A stretch of 36,531 bases of DNA from assembly GCF_900155735.1 (NCBI RefSeq), contig NZ_LT707059.1:429640-466170 (forward strand). Direction: 5' to 3'. Of this stretch, positions 16,695 through 24,228 are shown piece by piece; the first letter of the stretch is position 1; each line of letters starts with the position of its first letter. Under the pieces are notes generated by a model, which ran no database searches, had not been told where the DNA came from, and saw only the letters and a program-made list of their open reading frames with translations. Origin of the DNA: Intestinibacillus massiliensis (GTDB lineage: Bacteria; Bacillota; Clostridia; Oscillospirales; Butyricicoccaceae). Position numbers and translations under genes: made by a program.

Positions 16695-18125
16695 TTGAAC
16701 GCAGTATATGAAAGCCCGTTCTCCGCACGCTATGCCTCTAAGGAAATGCTTTATGTGTTTTCGCCGGACATGAAGTTTTCCACCTGGCGCCGCCTGTGGG
16801 TTTCCCTGGCCAAGGCCGAAATGGCGCTTGGCCTGCCGATTACGCAGGAACAGATTGATGAGATGGAAGCGAACGTCGGAAACATCGACTATGAGGTTGC
16901 CCGCCAGCGGGAAAAAGAGGTGCGCCACGACGTGATGGCGCATGTTTACACCTTCGGCAAGGTGGCGCCGAAGGCGGCCGGCATCATCCACCTGGGTGCG
17001 ACCAGCGCGTATGTCGGCGATAATACGGACATTATCCAGCTGCGCGAAGGCCTCAAGCTGGTGCGCAAGAAGCTGGTCACCGTCCTGGACAAGCTGGGCG
17101 GGTTTGCGGATGCGCACAAGGCGCAGCCGACGCTTGGCTTTACCCACTTCCAGCCCGCGCAGCTTACGACGGTCGGCAAACGCGCCACCCTTTGGATGAA
17201 CGAGCTGCTGATGGATCTCGACGAGGTGGAGTACCGCATCGAGAACCTCAAGATGCTGGGTTCCAAGGGCACGACCGGCACGCAGGCGTCCTTTGTGGAG
17301 CTGTTTGACGGCGACGACGCCAAGGTCAAGGAGCTGGAAAAGCGTATTGCGGACGATTTTGGTTTTGCGGGGGTTGTCCCGGTCTCCGGCCAGACCTATT
17401 CTCGCAAGGTCGACGCGCAGGCGCTGGCGACCCTGTCCGGTATCGCCCAGTCCGCTTCCAAGTTCGCGACCGACCTGCGCCTGCTGCAGCACCTCAAAGA
17501 GATCGAGGAGCCGTTTGAGGCGCACCAGATCGGATCTTCCGCAATGCCGTATAAGCGCAACCCGATGCGTTCCGAGCGTATTTGCGCGTTGGCGCGTTAC
17601 GTGATCTGCGACAGCCTGAACCCGGCGTTTACCTCCGCGACCCAGTGGTTTGAACGCACGCTGGACGATTCCGCGAACAAGCGTATTTCCGTGCCCGAGG
17701 CCTTCCTCGCGATTGACGCGATCCTGAATATCATGATCAACGTCGTTTCCGGCCTGGTCGTATACCCCAAGGTCATCCGCCAGCGCGTGATGAACGAGCT
17801 GCCCTTCATGGCGACCGAGAATATTATGATGGGCGCGGTGAAGCGCGGCGGCGACCGCCAGGAGCTGCATGAGCGCATCCGTGAGCATTCTATGGCGGCG
17901 GGCAAGCGGATCAAGGAAGAGGGACTGGATAACGACCTCATCGACCGCATTGCCAACGACCCGATGTTCGGCATGACCCGTGCGGAAATCGAGGCGGAAC
18001 TTGACCCGCAGAACTATATCGGCCGCTGCCCCGCGCAGGTGGACGATTTCCTGCGGGAGGAAGTGCATCCCCGCATCGACCGCTACCTGGATGGGGAAGA
18101 GGTCACGGTAGAAATCAACCTGTAA
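16695..18125 (+). CDS. purB: Adenylosuccinate lyase
   Basis: The 476-residue enzyme cleaves SAICAR and adenylosuccinate, releasing fumarate, in purine synthesis. The fumarase/aspartase-superfamily signature GSSAMPYKRNPMRSE is at about residues 281-295. HVYTFGKVAPKAAGIIHLGATSAYVGDN and FTHFQPAQLTTVGKRA supply the other active-site regions. Length and content fit the PurB group with a longer C-terminus. Translation starts at the TTG at 16695 (MNAVYESPFSARYAS), 9 bases after AAGGA. It stands alone, apart from other pur genes, between a terminator and the secD promoter region. Confidence 0.95.
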   Translation: MNAVYESPFSARYASKEMLYVFSPDMKFSTWRRLWVSLAKAEMALGLPITQEQIDEMEANVGNIDYEVARQREKEVRHDVMAHVYTFGKVAPKAAGIIHLGATSAYVGDNTDIIQLREGLKLVRKKLVTVLDKLGGFADAHKAQPTLGFTHFQPAQLTTVGKRATLWMNELLMDLDEVEYRIENLKMLGSKGTTGTQASFVELFDGDDAKVKELEKRIADDFGFAGVVPVSGQTYSRKVDAQALATLSGIAQSASKFATDLRLLQHLKEIEEPFEAHQIGSSAMPYKRNPMRSERICALARYVICDSLNPAFTSATQWFERTLDDSANKRISVPEAFLAIDAILNIMINVVSGLVVYPKVIRQRVMNELPFMATENIMMGAVKRGGDRQELHERIREHSMAAGKRIKEEGLDNDLIDRIANDPMFGMTRAEIEAELDPQNYIGRCPAQVDDFLREEVHPRIDRYLDGEEVTVEINL

Positions 18126-18157
18126 CAGCAAACGGCAGGATCGTTTTTTTCAATTTT

Positions 18158-18239
18158 GCATTTGTATGACAAATGCTGTACCAAAGTCAAACATCAATTG
18201 ACTTTATTGCACGGGAAGTTTATAATAAACTTCATGTGC
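18158..18239 (+). promoter_or_regulatory. secDF promoter overlaid by three perfect inverted repeats
   Basis: A near-consensus sigma-A promoter, TTGACT (18198-18203), 17-base spacer, TATAAT (18221-18226), precedes secD. Three perfect 8-bp inverted repeats stack here: GCATTTGT/ACAAATGC (18158-18176), AAAGTCAA/TTGACTTT (18183-18205), whose right arm contains the -35 box, and GAAGTTTA/TAAACTTC (18215-18233), exactly centred on the -10 box and flanked by a further GCAC/GTGC pair. The promoter call is firm; an operator role for the dyads is inference. Confidence 0.82.
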
Positions 18240-18263
18240 GAATGATGCAAGGAGGTAAAAACA

Positions 18264-19544
18264 TTGAAGAAGAGCATTATATCCTTCATTGCTGTTATGC
18301 TGGTCATCGTTTTGATCGGTATTGCCGCGATTATGGGATTTAGCGTGGGGGACAAGACGATCATCCCAAGCGTATTCGATTCGGAGAACGGCATCCGCCG
18401 CGGCCTGGATCTGGTGGGCGGTTCGTCGATTACATTTGAGGCGCAGCTGCCGGACGGGTACGATTCCGGCAACCTTTCCAAGGATATGGAAACCGCGCAG
18501 GAAATGCTGCGTGAGCGCCTGACCCGCGAGGGCTTTACGGAGGCGAGCGTTACCCTGCAGGGGGACAAGCGCCTGGTCGTAGAGATCCCGAACATCAAGA
18601 ACCCGGAAGACGCGGTCAAGATCCTGGGCGCGACCGCGCAGCTGACCTTTACCGATGCTGACGGCAAGGTATGGCTGAACGGCTCCGACGTCAAGGAAGC
18701 CAAGGCGCAGTATGGCCGCATCAGCGAAAGCTCCGTCAAGGAAGAGCATTATGTACAGATGACGCTGACGGCGGACGGCCAGAAGAAGTTTGCCGACGCG
18801 ACCCAAGCGATTTCGTCCCGCACGGACGGCCAGAACTGGATGGCGATCAACCTGGACGGCGTCGCACAGTCCCAGCCGGGTGTACATGAGCGCATCGACA
18901 GCGACAGCTGCATCATCTACGGCAGCTTTAATGCGGACAGCGCCAAGTCTTTGGCCAACCTGATCAACGTCGGCCAGCTGCCGTTCACGCTGGATCAGGT
19001 CGAGCTTCGCGCAGTCGGCCCGCAGCTCGGTTCCAACGCGCTGCGCTCCAGCTTCGTAGCGGCGCTCATCGGCATTGCGCTGGTAGCCATTTTCATGATC
19101 ATCATCTACCGCCTGCCGGGCTTTATCTCGGTCATCGCGCTCGGTTTCTACATGGTCATCGAGGCTGTGATCCTGTCGCTGCTCAAGGTGAACCTGTCCC
19201 TGCCGGGCATCGCCGGTATCATATTGTCAATCGGTATGGCGGTTGACGCAAACGTCGTCATCTTTGAACGTGTCAAGGAAGAGCTGCGCGCGGGCAAGTC
19301 GGTAAAGGCTTCGATCGATTCGGGCTTTAAGCGCGCCTTCACCGCAATCTTCGACTCCAATATTACCACCCTGATTGCAGCGGCCGTGCTGTTCTGGAAG
19401 GGCACCGGTACCATCGTCGGTTTCGCGACCACGCTGGGGCTTGGCGTTATCATTTCCATGTTCACGGCGCTGACCGTGACCCACTTCCTGCTTAACCGCA
19501 TGGTGGATTTCCGGATCAAAAACCCCAAGGTCTACGGTGCGTAA
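18264..19544 (+). CDS. secD: Protein translocase subunit SecD
   Basis: The 426-residue membrane protein works with SecF to help complete protein export through SecYEG using the proton-motive force. It has an N-terminal membrane segment (residues 5-24), the SecD hallmark GIRRGLDLVGGSSITFEAQ, an extracytoplasmic P1-type region to about residue 250, then five membrane segments. The conserved NVGQLPFTLDQVELRAVGPQLG and SIGMAVDANVVIFERVKEELRAG are present. It starts with TTG, 7 bases after a perfect AAGGAGGT. Length fits Gram-positive SecD encoded separately from SecF. secF follows after 18 bases. Confidence 0.96.
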   Translation: MKKSIISFIAVMLVIVLIGIAAIMGFSVGDKTIIPSVFDSENGIRRGLDLVGGSSITFEAQLPDGYDSGNLSKDMETAQEMLRERLTREGFTEASVTLQGDKRLVVEIPNIKNPEDAVKILGATAQLTFTDADGKVWLNGSDVKEAKAQYGRISESSVKEEHYVQMTLTADGQKKFADATQAISSRTDGQNWMAINLDGVAQSQPGVHERIDSDSCIIYGSFNADSAKSLANLINVGQLPFTLDQVELRAVGPQLGSNALRSSFVAALIGIALVAIFMIIIYRLPGFISVIALGFYMVIEAVILSLLKVNLSLPGIAGIILSIGMAVDANVVIFERVKEELRAGKSVKASIDSGFKRAFTAIFDSNITTLIAAAVLFWKGTGTIVGFATTLGLGVIISMFTALTVTHFLLNRMVDFRIKNPKVYGA

Positions 19545-19562
19545 GAAAGGAGGCGTTTTCAG

Positions 19563-20471
19563 ATGAAGAGTAAATTTCAAATTATTAAGAATTTTAAGAT
19601 TTTTGGCATCATTTCCTGCATCCTGTGCATTGTCGGCATCGTCAGCCTTATTGCGCTGCCGTTCGGCAAGAATTTCTTCAACCTGTCCATCGATTTCGCC
19701 GGCGGCACCGAGATGGAATTTAACATGCATGCCGCGGTGACCCCGGATATGAAGGGCGAAATCGCCGACCTGTTCAAGGAAGCCACCGGCGTCGACGGTA
19801 CGGTCGTCGAGGCGGGCTCCGGCGTGAACCAGCAGGCGATCATCCGCTCCACGAGCATCGACACCGATAAGCGCTCCGCGGTTATCGAGGCGATGAAGGC
19901 AAAGTTTAACTTGACCGACGACGACCTGTATAACAACGAGGACGTCAGCGCTTCGGTCGGCAACGACCTCAAGACAGCCGCGTTTATCTCCGCAATCCTC
20001 GCGGCAATCCTGATGATGATTTATATCGCGATCCGTTTTGAGTTTACATCCGGCCTGGCGGCGGTCGTTTGCCTGCTGCACGACCTGTTTGTGATGCTGT
20101 CCTTCTATGTCATCTTCCAGGTGCAGATGGATCAGAACTTCATTGCGGCCGCGCTGACCATCCTGGGCTACTCGATCAACGCGTCCATTATCGTGTTTGA
20201 CCGTGTGCGTGAAAACCTGCGCGTTGCGCGCAAGGAGCCGTTTGAGGATGTTGCGGAGCGCAGCGTCTGGCAGACCATGGGCCGTACGATCAACACCACG
20301 GTAACGACCCTGCTGACGGTCGGCATGGTCTTTATCCTGGGCGTACCGTCCCTGCGCAATTTCACCCTGCCGCTGATCATCGGCATCGTGAGCGGCGCGT
20401 ATTCCTCGATCTTCCTGTCTGCTTCCCTGTGGGGCAAGTTCCGTAAGATCTTCCGCCGCCGTCACGCGTAA
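19563..20471 (+). CDS. secF: Protein translocase subunit SecF
   Basis: The 302-residue partner of SecD has an N-terminal membrane segment (IFGIISCILCIVGIVSLIA), the hallmark LSIDFAGGTEMEFNM, and five C-terminal membrane segments with LGYSINASIIVFDRVRENLR and NTTVTTLLTVGMVFILG. It starts at an ATG behind AAAGGAGG and shares the secD promoter. A long palindrome follows it. Expected in the cytoplasmic membrane as a SecDF complex. Confidence 0.96.
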   Translation: MKSKFQIIKNFKIFGIISCILCIVGIVSLIALPFGKNFFNLSIDFAGGTEMEFNMHAAVTPDMKGEIADLFKEATGVDGTVVEAGSGVNQQAIIRSTSIDTDKRSAVIEAMKAKFNLTDDDLYNNEDVSASVGNDLKTAAFISAILAAILMMIYIAIRFEFTSGLAAVVCLLHDLFVMLSFYVIFQVQMDQNFIAAALTILGYSINASIIVFDRVRENLRVARKEPFEDVAERSVWQTMGRTINTTVTTLLTVGMVFILGVPSLRNFTLPLIIGIVSGAYSSIFLSASLWGKFRKIFRRRHA

Positions 20472-20484
20472 ACAACTGCATTTT

Positions 20485-20520
20485 AAAGGAGGATACCCGG
20501 TTAACCGGGTATCCTCCTTT
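20485..20520 (+). terminator. 36-base perfect palindrome, probable secF terminator
   Basis: AAAGGAGGATACCCGG, centre TTAA, then the exact reverse complement. As RNA this gives a 16-bp GC-rich stem with a 4-base loop. The downstream T-rich tract is weak (TTTGTAACTTT), so termination may be incomplete. The left arm contains AAGGAGG, an ideal ribosome binding sequence locked in the stem. Confidence 0.65.
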
Positions 20521-20562
20521 GTAACTTTGGATACAATAGAACCTGGGAAGGGGGCGTTGCCG

Positions 20563-21381
20563 GTGGAACTCGGCATTTCGACAGCTTGTTTTTATCCGAA
20601 GCCATTGGAGCAGGCAGCCTATGAGGCCGCACAGATGGGCGTCAGCAACGCGGAAGTATTCATCAATACCGAATCGGAATTCCGGCCGGATTACATTGAG
20701 GCGCTCCGTGAACTGCTCTCCACGCATGGGCTGCGCGTTACTTCGGTACATCCGTACACTTCGCCTATGGAAGGGCAGATGCTGCTTTCGGATTATGCCC
20801 GGCGCACCGAGGACGGTATGAAGATGTATGCGCGCTATTTCGAGGCGGCACGCGGCCTGGGCGCGCGCTACTTTACCTTTCACGGGGAGCGCAGCGTGAT
20901 CCGCGACCGGGATGCGGCCGATATTGCGCGCAAGGTGGACGCCTACCGACGGCTGTGCGAACTGGCTGCGGGGCAGGGGCTTGTGCTTGCGCAGGAAAAC
21001 GTGGCATGGTGCAAGTCGGAGAACCCCAATTATCTACGCATGCTGTATGAACAGGTGCCGGAGCTGGGGTTTACGCTGGATTTAAAGCAGGCGCATCGCG
21101 CGGGACATCATTGGGGCGAATACCTGGACGCGGTCGGCGACCGGGTGGTCAACGTGCACCTCAATGATTTCGACAGCACGAGGAGCTGCCTGCTGCCGGG
21201 CGAAGGCGCGATGGATTACGCGGCGTTTTTCCAGAGGCTGCATGCGCTGCACTATAGCGGGCACCTGCTCATCGAGGTCTATGCTTCCAATTTTGCCGAC
21301 CGCGCGCAGTTCCGCCGGTCGGTGGAGTATTTAGAGCCATTTGTCCATGGCCGGGTCAAGGCGGCTCAGCCTGTAGGCTGA
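20563..21381 (+). CDS. Sugar phosphate isomerase/epimerase-family protein (TIM barrel)
   Basis: The 272-residue protein has the pattern of the xylose isomerase-like/AP endonuclease 2 TIM-barrel family. It starts with MELGISTACFYPKPLEQAAY. Metal-site strands follow in order: VTSVHPYTSP, YFTFHGERS, LAQENVAWC, FTLDLKQAHRAG, VVNVHLNDFD and LLIEVYASNF. The substrate is not evident. I chose the GTG at 20563, about 8 bases after GGAAGGGGG; TTG at 20557 and TTG at 20527 are less well placed. It may be read from the secDF transcript past the palindrome, as no strong promoter is seen. It converges on nrdR. Confidence 0.8.
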   Translation: MELGISTACFYPKPLEQAAYEAAQMGVSNAEVFINTESEFRPDYIEALRELLSTHGLRVTSVHPYTSPMEGQMLLSDYARRTEDGMKMYARYFEAARGLGARYFTFHGERSVIRDRDAADIARKVDAYRRLCELAAGQGLVLAQENVAWCKSENPNYLRMLYEQVPELGFTLDLKQAHRAGHHWGEYLDAVGDRVVNVHLNDFDSTRSCLLPGEGAMDYAAFFQRLHALHYSGHLLIEVYASNFADRAQFRRSVEYLEPFVHGRVKAAQPVG

Positions 21382-21411
21382 ACGCCCGTAAGATGAGCAA
21401 AAGGAAGCGGC

Positions 21412-21447
21412 AAAAAGCCCCCGGGATCCTACCCGGGGGCTTTAAAA
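21412..21447. terminator. Two-way terminator between converging genes
   Basis: AAAGCCCCCGGG and CCCGGGGGCTTT form a 12-bp stem with loop ATCCTA, with A and T runs on both sides. It serves the isomerase-like gene on the plus strand and nrdR on the minus strand. Confidence 0.9.
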
Positions 21448-21466
21448 CTTTGGAAATGCAGATGGA

Positions 21467-21922
21467 TCACTTTTCACGGATCATGCTGGAGAGTTCTTCC
21501 ATAAAAGTGTTGATGTCCTTGAATTGCCGGTAAACCGAGGCGAACCTGACGTATGCCACCTCGTCGATCTCCTTGAGCTGCTCCATGACAAGTTCGCCGA
21601 TGGCCTTGGAGGACACTTCGTATTCCAACGTGCCGAACAGCTTTTGCTCCACGTCGTCTACAAGCTGCTCCAGACGCGCCTGGGACACCGGGCGCTTTTC
21701 ACACGCCTTCATCACGCCGGCGAGCAGCTTTTGGCGGTTGTAAGGCTGGCGCGTGCCGTCACGCTTGATCAGCATCATGGGGAGGTGCTCGACCGTCTCA
21801 TAGGTGGTAAAACGTTTCAGGCAGCGCAGGCACTCGCGGCGGCGGCGGATACTGGTCCCCTCGTCCGTTGGACGGGAGTCCACGACCTTGCTGTCCGGGA
21901 AATTGCAAAATGGGCATTTCAT
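21467..21922 (-). CDS. nrdR: Transcriptional repressor NrdR
   Basis: The 151-residue repressor of ribonucleotide reductase genes starts [19 protein letters not shown] with a zinc ribbon (C3, C6, C31, C34; CPFC and CLRC). An ATP-cone nucleotide-binding domain follows ([31 protein letters not shown] to about residue 140). dATP/ATP binding to the cone controls DNA binding in known homologues. No nrd gene is near. It sits alone on the minus strand, with AAGAAGAGAGATG upstream as a modest ribosome binding site. Confidence 0.96.
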   Translation of the reverse strand: MKCPFCNFPDSKVVDSRPTDEGTSIRRRRECLRCLKRFTTYETVEHLPMMLIKRDGTRQPYNRQKLLAGVMKACEKRPVSQARLEQLVDDVEQKLFGTLEYEVSSKAIGELVMEQLKEIDEVAYVRFASVYRQFKDINTFMEELSSMIREK

Positions 21923-22170
21923 ATAAAATCATCTCTCTTCTTTGGAGTTGCATTTTTCTTTTATTGTAACATTTCCCATGGAGAAATGAAAGTGTTAAAA
22001 TGCTGGCGGACACATTTACTGTCCCTGCCTACCGGTACAACCTATGGGGTGTGCGCCATATATAGGGGAGATAGGACATAGAAAACGCATCTTGTGTGGA
22101 AAAACAGATCGGGGATACCTGTTTTTGCAAGATATGGCGCCGGGCTATTTTGCAGTTTTTGAAAAAAGCA
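21923..22170. other. Intergenic region between nrdR and the riboflavin promoter, with one strong dyad
   Basis: No convincing gene is seen here. The first part should hold the nrdR promoter; a weak candidate on the minus strand is TTCATT, 16 bases, TACAAT. At 22089-22133 there is a two-part inverted repeat, ATCTTG...CAAGAT enclosing AAAAACAG...CTGTTTTT around an 11-base centre. It lies about 40 bases before the riboflavin -35 box. It matches no RNA family or operator that I recognise. Confidence 0.5.
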
Positions 22171-22171
22171 C

Positions 22172-22200
22172 TTGCAAACCGCCCCGCGATGCAGTATACT
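22172..22200 (+). promoter_or_regulatory. Promoter of the riboflavin operon
   Basis: TTGCAA (22172-22177), a 17-base spacer and TATACT (22195-22200). Transcription would start about 15-20 bases before the FMN riboswitch, the normal arrangement. Confidence 0.85.
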
Positions 22201-22222
22201 CATAGACGAAAACAGAATACGG

Positions 22223-22342
22223 CATTCTTCAGGGCAGGGTGGAATTCCCTACCGGCGGTATAGCCCGCGAGCGGATGCGCAAGCATTGCAGCAGATTCGG
22301 TGAAACTCCGAGGCCGACAGTATAGTCTGGATGGAAGAAGAA
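22223..22342 (+). ncRNA. FMN riboswitch (RFN element)
   Basis: The conserved RFN blocks appear in order: TTCTTCAGGGCAGGGTGGAA, TTCCCTACCGGCGGTATAGC, CCGCGAGCGG, a variable stem around GCGCAAGC, GATTCGGTGAAACTCCGAGG, CCGACAGTATAGTCTGGATG, and the closing P1 strand GAAGAAGAA pairing with ATTCTTC. The element binds flavin mononucleotide and lowers downstream expression when FMN is plentiful. It precedes two terminators and ribD, so control is probably by premature termination. Confidence 0.97.
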
Positions 22343-22380
22343 CACGTAAAAGGCGGTTTCACGCTTATTTTGCGTATTTT

Positions 22381-22413
22381 GTCCTGAAATACTTTGGTAT
22401 TTCAGGATTTTTT
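22381..22413 (+). terminator. First terminator of the FMN riboswitch platform
   Basis: CCTGAAATAC, loop TTTG, GTATTTCAGG forms a 10-bp perfect stem, then ATTTTTT. It is about 40 bases after the aptamer and is probably the switchable terminator. Confidence 0.85.
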
Positions 22414-22434
22414 ATTGCACGCGTAAAGTGCAGC

Positions 22435-22466
22435 GCGCCCCGGGGATGTATTCCGGGGCGCTTTTT
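22435..22466 (+). terminator. Second, GC-rich terminator before ribD
   Basis: GCGCCCCGG and CCGGGGCGC form a 9-bp GC stem with a 9-base loop, followed by TTTTT. It ends only about 20 bases before the ribD start. With two terminators in series, full expression requires both to be bypassed. Confidence 0.8.
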
Positions 22467-22486
22467 CTATTTAGCGAGGTGAAACA

Positions 22487-23566
22487 ATGGAAGATCAGGA
22501 ATATATGCGCCGGGCGCTGTCGCTGGCGGCGCGCGGGGAAGGGCGGGTCAGCCCGAACCCGATGGTCGGCTGCGTGGTTGTAAAAGGCGGGCGCGTCATC
22601 GGCGAAGGCTGGCACGAACAGTACGGCGGGCTGCATGCCGAGCGCAATGCGCTTCAAAACTGCACGGAAGACGCGGCGGGCGCGACGCTCTATGTGACCT
22701 TGGAACCCTGCTGCCACTGGGGGAAAACGCCACCCTGTACAGAGGCCATCTTGGAGCACCGGATTGCCCGGGTTGTGGTCGGGTGCTTAGACGCGAACCC
22801 GCTGGTGGCGGGGCGTGGAGCCTCGATTTTACAGGGGCGCGGCGTAGAGGTGGAGACCGGCGTGCTCGAAGCGGAATGCCGCGCGCTGAACGAGGCGTTT
22901 TTCCATTACATTACGCATCAAACGCCTTTTGTCGTCATGAAATACGCCATGACGCTGGACGGGAAAATCGCGGCGCACACGGGGGACAGCCGCTGGGTGA
23001 CCGGCGAGGCGGCGCGCGCCCATGTGCACCGGATGCGCAACCGCCTGTCGGCGATCATGGTGGGGGTTGGCACTGTGCTGGCGGATGACCCGTTGCTGAC
23101 CTGCCGGATGGAGGGCGGTCGGAACCCTGTGCGCATCGTCTGTGACAGCCGTTTACGCACGCCGCCGGGCAGCAGCCTGATCCGCACCGCGGGGCAGACG
23201 CGCACGATCCTGGCGGCGGTGGAGCGCGGCGAAAATGCGGCGGCGTTGGAACAGGCAGGCGCGGAAATACTCCTGTGTAACGCCGCGGAAGGCCGGGTCG
23301 ATTTAAACGATTTAATAGCAAAACTCGGACAGATGGGGATTGACAGCATTTTGCTCGAAGGCGGCGCAGGGCTGCATTTTGCGGCGCTGGAGGCCGGGAT
23401 CGTGCACAAGGTACAGGCCTATGTCGCGCCGAAGCTGATCGGCGGCGCGGCGGCAAAAACGCCGCTGGGCGGCCGCGGGTTCGACCGCATGGCGCAGGCC
23501 GTGCCGGTCACGGATTTGACGGTCACGCCGCTGGGCGGGGATTTCCTGCTGGAGGGGACGCTCTGA
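22487..23566 (+). CDS. ribD: Bifunctional riboflavin deaminase/reductase RibD
   Basis: The 359-residue protein carries out the second and third steps of the GTP branch of riboflavin synthesis. The N-terminal deaminase domain has the zinc motif HAERNA (near residue 50) and PCCHWGKTPPC. The C-terminal reductase domain starts near residue 145 with PFVVMKYAMTLDGKIA and includes SILLEGGAGLHFAALEAGIV. Full length for the fusion. The ATG is preceded by GCGAGGTG. The stop overlaps the ribE start by one base (TGATG). Confidence 0.96.
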   Translation: MEDQEYMRRALSLAARGEGRVSPNPMVGCVVVKGGRVIGEGWHEQYGGLHAERNALQNCTEDAAGATLYVTLEPCCHWGKTPPCTEAILEHRIARVVVGCLDANPLVAGRGASILQGRGVEVETGVLEAECRALNEAFFHYITHQTPFVVMKYAMTLDGKIAAHTGDSRWVTGEAARAHVHRMRNRLSAIMVGVGTVLADDPLLTCRMEGGRNPVRIVCDSRLRTPPGSSLIRTAGQTRTILAAVERGENAAALEQAGAEILLCNAAEGRVDLNDLIAKLGQMGIDSILLEGGAGLHFAALEAGIVHKVQAYVAPKLIGGAAAKTPLGGRGFDRMAQAVPVTDLTVTPLGGDFLLEGTL

Positions 23567-24210
23567 TGTTTACAGGGATTATTGAAGAGGTAGGCCGCAT
23601 CGCGCGGATCGAACGCGGCGCGGCGGGCGCGCGGCTTTGGGTCACGGCGCATACCGTGCTGGATGGCACGAAAATCGGTGACAGCATCGCCACAAACGGC
23701 GTGTGCCTTACAGTCACCGATATGGAAAAGCAGGCCTTTGCCGCGGACGTCATGGCGGAAACGCTGCGCCGTTCCGCGCTGGGGCAACTGAAGCCGGGGA
23801 GCGGGGTCAACCTGGAACGCGCGATGCCGGCGGACGGGCGCTTCGGCGGGCATATCGTATCCGGGCACATCGACGGCACGGGCACGGTCGCGGGGTTGCG
23901 GCGCGAGGACAATGCGGTCTGGGTGACGGTGCAGGCCGCGCCAGCGCTGCTGCGCTATATCGTGGAAAAGGGCTCGGTTGCCATTGACGGCATCAGCCTG
24001 ACGGTTGCGGCGGTCGACGGGCAAGGGTTCCAGGTGTCGGTGATCCCGCATACAGGGGCGGAGACAACGCTGCTGGGCAAACGGCCGGGCGACCCGGTCA
24101 ACCTTGAATGCGACGTGATTGGAAAATATGTGCAAAAGCTGCTGCAGCCGTCGGAACCGCTGCAAAAAGCCGGCCTCACGATGGATTTTTTAGCGGAACA
24201 TGGCTTTTAA
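23566..24210 (+). CDS. ribE: Riboflavin synthase, alpha chain
   Basis: The 214-residue enzyme dismutates two 6,7-dimethyl-8-ribityllumazine molecules to riboflavin. It starts with the classic MFTGIIEEVGRI and contains two lumazine-binding repeats: GVCLTVTDMEKQAFAADVM with ETLRRSALG, and SGHIDGTGTV with ISLTVAAVDGQGFQVSVIPH. Length is normal. Second gene of the riboflavin operon, translationally linked to ribD. Some Firmicutes use the name ribB for this enzyme. Confidence 0.96.
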   Translation: MFTGIIEEVGRIARIERGAAGARLWVTAHTVLDGTKIGDSIATNGVCLTVTDMEKQAFAADVMAETLRRSALGQLKPGSGVNLERAMPADGRFGGHIVSGHIDGTGTVAGLRREDNAVWVTVQAAPALLRYIVEKGSVAIDGISLTVAAVDGQGFQVSVIPHTGAETTLLGKRPGDPVNLECDVIGKYVQKLLQPSEPLQKAGLTMDFLAEHGF

Positions 24211-24228
24211 TGAAAAGGAGCAATTGGA

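Noticed and set aside
16542-18131. A 529-residue open frame on the minus strand opposite purB
   Set aside because: It mirrors the purB codon pattern in a high-GC gene, has no recognisable domains, and runs through the terminator after the aminotransferase gene. The same holds for long opposite-strand frames over yicC, priA, secD and metY.
22050-22070. CCATATATAGG as a possible NrdR box near nrdR
   Set aside because: It lacks the ACAC/GTGT flanks of the NrdR box consensus and the usual second copy.
21986-22081. A 31-codon plus-strand frame (MKVLKCWRTHLLSLP...) upstream of the riboflavin promoter
   Set aside because: The ribosome binding sequence is only about one base from the ATG, and no promoter is seen in front of it.
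22300-22482. A 60-codon frame across the FMN riboswitch and its terminators
   Set aside because: It overlaps conserved RNA structure and two terminators, and has no ribosome binding site.
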